Shown in pieces: positions 1 through 5,425 of a DNA stretch of 5,425 nucleotides. The notes under the pieces are model-generated. The model was given only the letters and a program-made list of their open reading frames with translations, was not told where the DNA came from and did not search any database. Source of the DNA: Flavobacteriales bacterium (GTDB lineage: Bacteria; Bacteroidota; Bacteroidia; Flavobacteriales; UA16); contig JABISU010000139.1 of NCBI GenBank assembly GCA_018700255.1, forward strand, positions 1-5,425, read 5' to 3'. How positions within the stretch are numbered: position 1 is the first letter of the stretch; each line of letters opens with the position of its first letter. The position numbers and the translations under genes are program-made.

Positions 1-1
1 A

Positions 2-2707
2 GATATGGATGGGGATGGATTTGATGACATTGTCGTACTTGACGAAAGTGAGATGCTTCACGTTCTGTATCAAGGTCCTGATGGTTTTTTCAGTGATGTT
101 GACTACGGTTCTGTTAGCGGCAGTAACCAGTGGGGTATGTGTGTCGCAGATTTCGACAATGATGGACACAAAGACGTTTTCTCCGGCGGAAACTATGATG
201 GTGTTCACGTTCAGCATATAACTGAACCAGGGGTGAACACTTCTATGGAGCTTGAAAATGCTTCAATGTTTATGCAGGCATGTAACTGGGCAGATATCAA
301 TAACGATGGATACCTTGATGCTTTTGGTTGTCACGATGATGGTCTTAGCCGTATGTGGATGGGCTCTTCAAATTCAACATTAACACCAGCTCCTGGTCTT
401 ATCCCACTAGAGGATTATCTTCTTGCAGATTATTCAGGCAATGATCACTCTGGGAACTACGGAACAGTGTTCACTGATTTTGACAACGATGGTGATATTG
501 ATTTGTTTATTGCCAAGTGTCGCCAGTTTATTAGTGACCCTTACGATCCTCGTCGTGTTAACCAGCTTTGGGTGAACGACGGAAACGGAAACTTCACAGA
601 GGAAGCAAATGAAAGAGGCTTAGTTTTTTACGAGCAGAGCTGGACAGTGGATTTTGCAGATATTGATAACGATGGAGATTTCGACTGTCTAATCACGAAC
701 CACAGCACCACACTTTACTTATTTGAAAATGATGGACTCGGATACTTCACTAACATTACCGAAGGTAGCGGACTCGATATCGAAGGATTCTTCCTCCAAG
801 CTAAGATGGAAGATTTCGATAATGACGGGTATGTAGATTTAGTTTACTCAGGAGGAAATCATAAATACTTACACAACAACGGAGACAAGACATTCACAGA
901 AATCTCAGGGACATTCCCTGGAGATGATACGATGCACAGTTTTGCTTTCGGAGACGCTAATCGCGATGGGTCTGTGGACCTGTATGCTAGTTACGGTGAT
1001 GGATATGTTAATTCAGATTCTGAGCATGAAGATATCCTTTGGGTTAATGAGGGAAATGACAACAACTGGATCACATTCGAGTTAGAGGGGTTCCAATCTA
1101 ACGTTGATGCTGTAGGTGCGAAAGTTGTTATCACTGGAGACTTCGGAACCCAAATTCGTGAAGTCCGCTCAGGTGAGAGCTACGGAATTACAAATACGTT
1201 TTCTTGTCATTTCGGTTTAGGCACATCTGAATCAGTTGAAACAGCAACTGTCTTTTGGCCCAGTGGCTTAGAAACAGTCCTTGATCTTCCAGATATCAAC
1301 CAGTACCACACAATCTTCGAGGCGCCATGCTTGGTTGACGTTGCGATAGAATCTTCAGCGTATGGGTTCTGCCCAGGAGATTCAGTGGTGATTACATCTC
1401 CATTGGGTTTTGAGACTTACTCTTGGTCTAATGGCGTAACTGATGCAAATACGATTACGGTAACGGAAGGAGGTAACTTCAGTCTTGTTGTAACAACCTT
1501 AGAAGGTTGTGGAGGTATTTCTAATGTTGTCTCCGTGATTGATATTACGGGTGATGCTCCGACAATCGAAATCGATGGAGACTTAAACCTATGCGATGGA
1601 AGCGATATTACTATGACGGCCAGTGAGGCAGCGAGCTGGGTTTGGTCTACTGGTGAAGAAACCCAAACGATAGTTGTTAGTTCATCAGGTACGTACAGCG
1701 TGTCAACTGTAGACATTTGCTTAAACGCAAACGATTCCGAGCAGTATATCGTTGTAGTGTATGATTCTCCTGTAGGTCCACCGATGTTGACCGCTTCAGC
1801 AACTTCACTGGAATTCCCGGCTTCAGTAACTTTAGAGGCTACAGGTGGTGAAAATATTAGATGGTACGACTCAGAGTTTGATGGCAGTCTGCTCGCAACG
1901 GGTTCTTCATATGAAACAGAGATCCTTGAAACGTCAACAACATTTTGGGCTTCCTCATCTCATATTACCTCAGGAGATTTAGCTGCAGGAGGAGAAATGG
2001 AAACACAAGAAGGCGGCCAGTATCACTCTAACAGCAATCGTTGGCTTGAGTTTGATACATATGAGGATATGCTCCTTCGTAGCGTCACTGTTTATGCAAA
2101 TGGTGCTTATGATAGAACTTTCGAACTTATTGATAATTCGGGTAATGTCATTGCTTCTGCAACAATATTCGTTGAAGATGGTGAAAACGTTATAGACCTG
2201 AATTTCGAGGTGCCTGCTGGAGATAATTATGGATTACGATCTACGACAAATGACCCTCAGCTTTGGCGTGAAGGAACGGACTCTGAACTCTCTTACCCAT
2301 ATTCTCTTGGCACAATAGGTTCAATCACAAACTCAACAGCTGGGCCAGAATTCAGTTATTACTATTTCTTCTATAACTGGCAAGTTGAGCCTCTTCCAAT
2401 TGTATGTGAATCTGATCGCGCGTCTGTTTCAGTGTCTGTTTCAGGCCTCTCAGAGTTGCTATCTGCCACTCAGTTCTCTCCAGAACTTAACCCAAATCCA
2501 GCTCTTTCTTCATCCCATGTGTCGATCTCAAACTTTCCTACATTTCCTTGCGAAGTTTCGATATCTGATATTAGCGGCCGAGTAATCTTCACAGGTTATT
2601 CGAATGTCATTTCGCTTCATGAATTTGACGCAGGAACCTACATTATTTCGGTGCTTCGTCAATCTGACGCTGTTGTTCTTGGTGTCTCTAGATTGATAGT
2701 ACAGTAG
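2..2707 (+). CDS. Large secreted FG-GAP/ASPIC-UnbV/Ig-like protein with T9SS sorting domain (5' partial)
   Basis: C-terminal 901 residues of a secreted or surface protein; the frame is open to the left edge, and the ATG at 5 lies inside a repeat motif, so it is not the start. Residues are numbered from that ATG. Calcium-binding-like DxDxDGxxD loops of FG-GAP/VCBS repeats begin at about residues 0, 49, 97, 158, 219, 270 and 317 (for example DFDNDGHKD and DIDNDGDFD), suggesting a beta-propeller. An ASPIC/UnbV domain follows at about 353-439 (GAKVVITGDF, REVRSGESYG, FGLGTSESVETATVFWPSG). Two Ig-like segments lie at about 442-515 and 516-590 (SWSNGVTD, VWSTGEE), and an Ig_7-like segment at about 593-655. 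A beta-rich domain I cannot name spans about 656-797. The end, about 820-900 (NPNPA, VSISDISGRVI, FDAGTYIISVL), is a type A T9SS sorting domain, normally removed after outer-membrane passage. The probable role is adhesion or binding at the cell surface; the ligand is unknown. The domain calls are firm, the function is not. Confidence 0.9.
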   Translation, partial: DMDGDGFDDIVVLDESEMLHVLYQGPDGFFSDVDYGSVSGSNQWGMCVADFDNDGHKDVFSGGNYDGVHVQHITEPGVNTSMELENASMFMQACNWADINNDGYLDAFGCHDDGLSRMWMGSSNSTLTPAPGLIPLEDYLLADYSGNDHSGNYGTVFTDFDNDGDIDLFIAKCRQFISDPYDPRRVNQLWVNDGNGNFTEEANERGLVFYEQSWTVDFADIDNDGDFDCLITNHSTTLYLFENDGLGYFTNITEGSGLDIEGFFLQAKMEDFDNDGYVDLVYSGGNHKYLHNNGDKTFTEISGTFPGDDTMHSFAFGDANRDGSVDLYASYGDGYVNSDSEHEDILWVNEGNDNNWITFELEGFQSNVDAVGAKVVITGDFGTQIREVRSGESYGITNTFSCHFGLGTSESVETATVFWPSGLETVLDLPDINQYHTIFEAPCLVDVAIESSAYGFCPGDSVVITSPLGFETYSWSNGVTDANTITVTEGGNFSLVVTTLEGCGGISNVVSVIDITGDAPTIEIDGDLNLCDGSDITMTASEAASWVWSTGEETQTIVVSSSGTYSVSTVDICLNANDSEQYIVVVYDSPVGPPMLTASATSLEFPASVTLEATGGENIRWYDSEFDGSLLATGSSYETEILETSTTFWASSSHITSGDLAAGGEMETQEGGQYHSNSNRWLEFDTYEDMLLRSVTVYANGAYDRTFELIDNSGNVIASATIFVEDGENVIDLNFEVPAGDNYGLRSTTNDPQLWREGTDSELSYPYSLGTIGSITNSTAGPEFSYYYFFYNWQVEPLPIVCESDRASVSVSVSGLSELLSATQFSPELNPNPALSSSHVSISNFPTFPCEVSISDISGRVIFTGYSNVISLHEFDAGTYIISVLRQSDAVVLGVSRLIVQ

Positions 2708-2723
2708 TTTATAGGTTTAACTC

Positions 2724-3494
2724 GTGGTAAAAAATATTGTTGCACTTCTTACTAGGTTCATTCCAAGAACTATGCTTCAGAGAGTTGCGCATTTAGGGCT
2801 ACAATCTATTAGTTGGATTTATAAGGGGAAGACTCTAGAGGATCCTATAGATGGTAGAACTTACCGCAAAATGTTGCCTTATGGTCGAGTTCGTACGCGT
2901 CCTAATGCATTAGCTCCACACTCGTTATCGCTTGAACGTCACCGTGCTCTATGGGTGTTTTTGAGTGAATTCACAGATTTCTTTACTTCATCTGCACGTA
3001 TGCTCCATATGGCGCCTGAATACTGTTTCATAAAACGTTTTCGTTCAGTTTCTTCGCTGGATTACGTCACCGGCGATCTTGATTCTCCTTGGGCTGATCA
3101 TCACTTTGATGTTCACTCAATTCCTTTTGATGACGGATCATTTGATATTATTATGGCGAATCATTTGATGGAACACGTAGATGATGATAATGCTGTTCTT
3201 CACGAATTTTATCGTGTATTACGCCCTGGTGGGTGGGGCGTTCTTCAGGTCCCAATTGATTGGAATAATCCCAATACTGAGGAAGATAGGTCTATTACTG
3301 ACCCATTAGAACTTGAGCGACTTTACTGGCAACGGGACCACCTTCGGCTTTATGGATATGAGGATTATCCTAATAGATTACGCTCAGTAGGGTTTACTGT
3401 CGAAGTGATTGATATGAAGGAGAAATTAGGCTCTGCTCGATATGAGCGTTATGCATTAGGAGGGGAACAATGGGTCTTTGTTGTTAGAAAGTAG
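2724..3494 (+). CDS. Class I SAM-dependent methyltransferase (Methyltransf_11-like), cysteine-free N-terminal region
   Basis: A 256-residue cytoplasmic protein. The start is GTG at 2724, forced by the in-frame TAA at 2718-2720; ATG at 2772 (Met17) is the main alternative. ATAGG at 2711-2715 is at most a weak ribosome site. After a basic N-terminal helix comes LPYGRVRTRPNAL, then LSLERHRALW (68-77), a segment typical of one methyltransferase subfamily. The usual glycine-rich SAM loop is replaced by MLHMAPE (93-99). Next come DYVTGDLDSP (113-122), the acidic-strand region, then SIPFDDGSFDIIMANHLMEH (132-151), and RVLRPGGWGVLQVP (164-177), the post-motif II strand typical of Methyltransf_11. DP..LERLYWQRDHLRLYG (193-211) also fits this subfamily. 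The substrate cannot be read from sequence; relatives often occur near glycan or cell-surface genes (general recollection). Related proteins can carry CPxCG-type cysteines just before SLERHR, whereas here the segment reads LAPHSLSLERHR. It follows the surface-protein gene by 16 bases and may be read through from it, but no functional link is evident. Confidence 0.88.
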   Translation: MVKNIVALLTRFIPRTMLQRVAHLGLQSISWIYKGKTLEDPIDGRTYRKMLPYGRVRTRPNALAPHSLSLERHRALWVFLSEFTDFFTSSARMLHMAPEYCFIKRFRSVSSLDYVTGDLDSPWADHHFDVHSIPFDDGSFDIIMANHLMEHVDDDNAVLHEFYRVLRPGGWGVLQVPIDWNNPNTEEDRSITDPLELERLYWQRDHLRLYGYEDYPNRLRSVGFTVEVIDMKEKLGSARYERYALGGEQWVFVVRK

Positions 3495-3575
3495 CAATTA
3501 AGATGGAGAAGGTTATTGATTAGTCAGTGCAGTGTTACATCTTGCCCACATCTGAGCCTTCAAAATAACTTACAG

Positions 3576-4187
3576 TCAATGTAGCTCTGTAATTCGAACT
3601 TCGTCGATATTAGAAAGTTTCAATGAAAAAGCACTAGCATCACGCAGACGTATGCTTGCCTCAAGCGAACAAGTTATTTGGAAGTTGGTATTTTGTGGAG
3701 TTACTCCAGCACGTTTGAGCACGTTCATTACTTCACCCATTTGGGTATATGGGTACTTAACCAAATAAGTTTGGGTACGTATACATTCTACAATTGTGCC
3801 TGATGAAACGGCATAGGAGGCGGCAGTGCGGTAGGCACTAATTAGGCCGCCAACACCGAGCTTTGTTCCTCCAAAGTAGCGAACTACAATAATTATAACG
3901 TTTGTGAGCGCATGTGATTTTAATACTCCTAGAATAGGCGGGCCAGCAGAGTTTGAGGGCTCTCCGTCATCACTAGAGCGAAAAGATGACGCATCGTGTC
4001 CAAGTCTCCAAGCGTAGCAATGATGTCTAGCGGTGTTATGAAGTACGCGTATCTCAGACAAGCGTTCCTTAATATCGGATTCAGATGAGACGGGGAAAGC
4101 AAAGCTGTAATGCTTAGATCCCTTTACCTTATATAGACCTTCTGAAGGATTTTTGAGAGATAGAAACGTGTCGTCTTTATCCTTCAA
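3576..4187 (-). CDS. yigZ: YigZ/IMPACT family protein (UPF0029)
   Basis: 203 residues, about the length of E. coli YigZ. The N-terminal IMPACT domain shows PSEGLYKVKGSKH (14-26), ARHHCYAWRLG (53-63), DDGEPSNSAGPPIL (73-86) and VVRYFGGTKLGVGGLISAYR (101-120), all family hallmarks. The C-terminal part from about residue 140 (YLVKYPYTQMGEVMNVLKRAG) fits the ferredoxin-like DUF1949 domain. The cellular role in bacteria is not established; eukaryotic relatives IMPACT and Yih1 bind GCN1 and restrain Gcn2 signalling, and a nucleic-acid or ribosome link has been suggested for bacterial members. The start is TTG at 4185-4187: the frame runs open to a stop at 4260-4262 with no ATG or GTG before it, and the TTG start puts the family's N-terminal pattern at the expected place. 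It overlaps the porT stop by 11 bases, which suggests translational coupling. It is the last gene of the leftward cluster and converges on the methyltransferase gene. Confidence 0.94.
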   Translation of the reverse strand: MKDKDDTFLSLKNPSEGLYKVKGSKHYSFAFPVSSESDIKERLSEIRVLHNTARHHCYAWRLGHDASSFRSSDDGEPSNSAGPPILGVLKSHALTNVIIIVVRYFGGTKLGVGGLISAYRTAASYAVSSGTIVECIRTQTYLVKYPYTQMGEVMNVLKRAGVTPQNTNFQITCSLEASIRLRDASAFSLKLSNIDEVRITELH

Positions 4188-4899
4188 AACAGATTGAGAA
4201 AATGTAAGAGCGAGTACGAAGTCCTTCGATTGGGTTTGCGTAATCGCTATCGTCAGGGATTAGAACGTTTATTAAACCTAGCTCGGTTTTTAACTCTAGA
4301 GCAAGTTTGAAGAAAGGTAGAAAAATGTCAATTCCGCCACCAATATCGATAGAGTAGTTAGTTGCTTGAATTCGAAGGATATCATCGCTTTGAAGTTGTT
4401 GGTTTACATCTTCTTGAGATTGCATATCCCTACTGAATTTAATTCCTATAAGTGAGTAAGCTGCAAAATTTGCTAATCTGTCAGTCCGGATTTTAAGAAC
4501 AAGTGGTACATCTAGGTTAACCGACTCTGTTCTTCTAAGTACATCATTTGTATTTGCAGGGTTAGGAGATGAACCCTGGGCAAATGTGTAGTTTAATCCT
4601 CTATCCTGAAAGCTTAATCCAGGTATGAATCTTAGTTTAAGATGGCGTCCAAGATTTAGCGATGCTAGAAGGGCGAGGTTGAATCCGCCTTGAGGGTTGT
4701 TCGCTACTCCGTAGAGGCCTGTAGCAAATGTAGAATCTTGCTTTAAGTCAAACAAGAAATCGGATGTATTCCCTGATATGATAAAACCGAAGTGATAGGG
4801 TTTGTTATCGAAGGAGGCAAGATTTTTACGGCCTGCTTGGGCAAAAGACGTGATAGTCAAAAGCCCTAAAGCAATAAAAAGTAGCAATATTTTCCTCAT
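4177..4899 (-). CDS. porT: PorT/SprT family outer-membrane beta-barrel protein (type IX secretion)
   Basis: 240 residues from ATG at 4897-4899, close to Porphyromonas gingivalis PorT in length. This start gives a clean signal peptide: MRK, a hydrophobic core (ILLLFIALGLLTIT), then SFAQA with cleavage near residue 22. An in-frame TTG at 4906-4908 would add only MVI and is less likely. Family features follow: FDNKPYHFGFIISGNTSDF near the mature N terminus, LKLRFIPGLSFQDRGLNYTF at about 87-106, ESVNLDVPLVLK at 125-136, FAAYSLIGIKFSRD at about 145-158, GGGIDIFLPFFKLALELK at about 187-204 and the terminal IEGLRTRSYIFSICFEG. Alternating hydrophobic strands and an aromatic residue near the C terminus fit a small barrel in the outer membrane. 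PorT/SprT is required for T9SS export and, in gliding relatives, motility; its exact biochemical role is less clear. The gene begins 10 bases after the upstream membrane-protein stop and overlaps yigZ, so it is probably in an operon. Confidence 0.9.
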   Translation of the reverse strand: MRKILLLFIALGLLTITSFAQAGRKNLASFDNKPYHFGFIISGNTSDFLFDLKQDSTFATGLYGVANNPQGGFNLALLASLNLGRHLKLRFIPGLSFQDRGLNYTFAQGSSPNPANTNDVLRRTESVNLDVPLVLKIRTDRLANFAAYSLIGIKFSRDMQSQEDVNQQLQSDDILRIQATNYSIDIGGGIDIFLPFFKLALELKTELGLINVLIPDDSDYANPIEGLRTRSYIFSICFEG

Positions 4900-4909
4900 A
4901 ATTACCAAG

Positions 4910-5425
4910 TTAACGAAATTTGCTAGGATTTTGTTGCGGGATTGCCCAAACTTTTGTCCAAAGTAAACTTGCTACAAAGGAAATAAAAATTCCCATAAGA
5001 AGATAAACCATTAATGTTAGGGAAATTTGCGTCTTCGCAGCGTAGAATATTTCTACACCCTCTTGCTGAGATAGTATCCATTCTGAGAGACTAGAATCAT
5101 TTGGCAGATTTCTCTCAGCGATATGATTTAAATATTCTTCTTCTGAGGAGAAAGTGGTTGAGATTGTATCTAATACTGATATAAATCGCGCGTGAGTAGC
5201 ATCTTTCATGATCACATGATGCCAAAGTCCAACAACAGCAGTCGCTCCTATAGCATAACCCACGACAGTTTTCGCTACGTGCTTAAATCCGTCAAGGAAA
5301 TCGGGAGTGGGTCTTAGGGTATGTATGCCGTTATATGTTGCTAGGGCAGCGTAGGTCATAAGCGCCGTTGCGTGAAACATAAAACCGTACTTGAATGACT
5401 GCTCAAATGATACGTTGCCTACAAG
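4910..5425 (-). CDS. Uncharacterised multi-pass membrane protein, possibly DUF4199-like (5' partial)
   Basis: The C-terminal 171 residues of a membrane protein. The frame stays open to the right edge, reading VSFEQSFKYGF before the first in-window methionine (5378-5380), so that ATG is probably internal. Counting from the edge, hydrophobic spans are at about 14-34 (GFMFHATALMTYAALATYNG), 52-72 (VAKTVVGYAIGATAVVGLWH) and 135-157 (SLTLMVYLLMGIFISFVASL). Between the last two lies an acidic, probably soluble loop of about 60 residues. The tail is short (WAIPQQNPSKFR). The 'F.QSFKYGF' segment leading into a membrane helix, and a final helix followed by a short polar tail, resemble DUF4199 proteins of Bacteroidota, but I cannot confirm the family. 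No catalytic or transport motif is visible. Its stop is 10 bases before the porT start, so the two are probably co-transcribed. A role in T9SS assembly would be speculation from position only. Confidence 0.75.
   Translation of the reverse strand, partial: LVGNVSFEQSFKYGFMFHATALMTYAALATYNGIHTLRPTPDFLDGFKHVAKTVVGYAIGATAVVGLWHHVIMKDATHARFISVLDTISTTFSSEEEYLNHIAERNLPNDSSLSEWILSQQEGVEIFYAAKTQISLTLMVYLLMGIFISFVASLLWTKVWAIPQQNPSKFR

Noticed and set aside
5..7. ATG as the start of the large surface protein
   Set aside because: The codon before it is Asp and the ATG sits inside a DxDxDGxxD repeat loop; there is no signal peptide after it, so the gene continues to the left.
1417..1716. Open frame of 99 codons on the minus strand
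   Set aside because: It lies wholly inside the Ig-like region of the plus-strand gene and its translation has no recognisable domain; it is a shadow of the real coding frame.
2385..2585. Short plus-strand frame near the end of the surface-protein gene
   Set aside because: It overlaps the Ig-like to T9SS-tail region in another frame, and its product looks like low-complexity frame-shifted sequence.
3538..3553. Direct repeat ACATCT...ACATCT in the convergent gap
   Set aside because: Six bases, two copies, no flanking mobile-element signature; expected by chance.
4906..4908. TTG as the porT start
   Set aside because: It adds only three residues, and the ATG at 4897-4899 gives a standard MRK-hydrophobic signal peptide.
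1..5425. Defence system, CRISPR array, insertion sequence, prophage or RNA gene
   Set aside because: Both strands were read for repeat-spacer patterns, transposase motifs, terminal inverted repeats and tRNA-like sequence; none was found, and almost all of the window is accounted for by five genes.

Overview
The window looks like chromosomal DNA from a member of the Bacteroidota, most plausibly a marine Flavobacteriales-type organism (inference). Three things point there. The first gene encodes a large secreted protein ending in a type IX secretion system (T9SS) sorting domain. The leftward cluster holds porT, a T9SS component largely restricted to Bacteroidota. The DNA is moderately AT-rich and tightly packed.

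Layout. Positions 2-2707 (+) hold the 3' part of a very large surface or secreted protein whose beginning lies left of the window. It has FG-GAP/VCBS propeller repeats, an ASPIC/UnbV domain, Ig-like domains, a beta-rich domain I cannot name, and a C-terminal T9SS sorting domain. Sixteen bases later, 2724-3494 (+) encodes a class I SAM-dependent methyltransferase of the 'LERHR...APE...NH.MEH' type, starting with GTG. An 81-base convergent gap (3495-3575) shows no convincing terminator. The other strand then carries a compact leftward cluster: a membrane protein cut by the right edge (4910-5425), porT (4177-4899) and a yigZ/IMPACT-family gene (3576-4187). yigZ begins with TTG and overlaps the end of porT by 11 bases.

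How the parts relate. The right-hand genes are probably one transcript, because the membrane protein and porT are 10 bases apart and porT overlaps yigZ. Their promoter would lie outside the window. PorT is needed for the T9SS that would export the protein encoded at 2-2707, so a machinery gene and a likely cargo gene sit within about 1.5 kb. In Bacteroidota T9SS cargo genes are numerous and scattered, so this is probably chance. The methyltransferase has no obvious functional link to either side.

I do not see a defence system, mobile element, CRISPR array, RNA gene or clearly new multi-gene system. The points most worth a second look are the unnamed beta-rich domain in the cargo protein, the degenerate SAM-binding motif and missing cysteines in the methyltransferase, and the uncharacterised membrane protein upstream of porT. 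There is no gene-free stretch longer than 300 bases.
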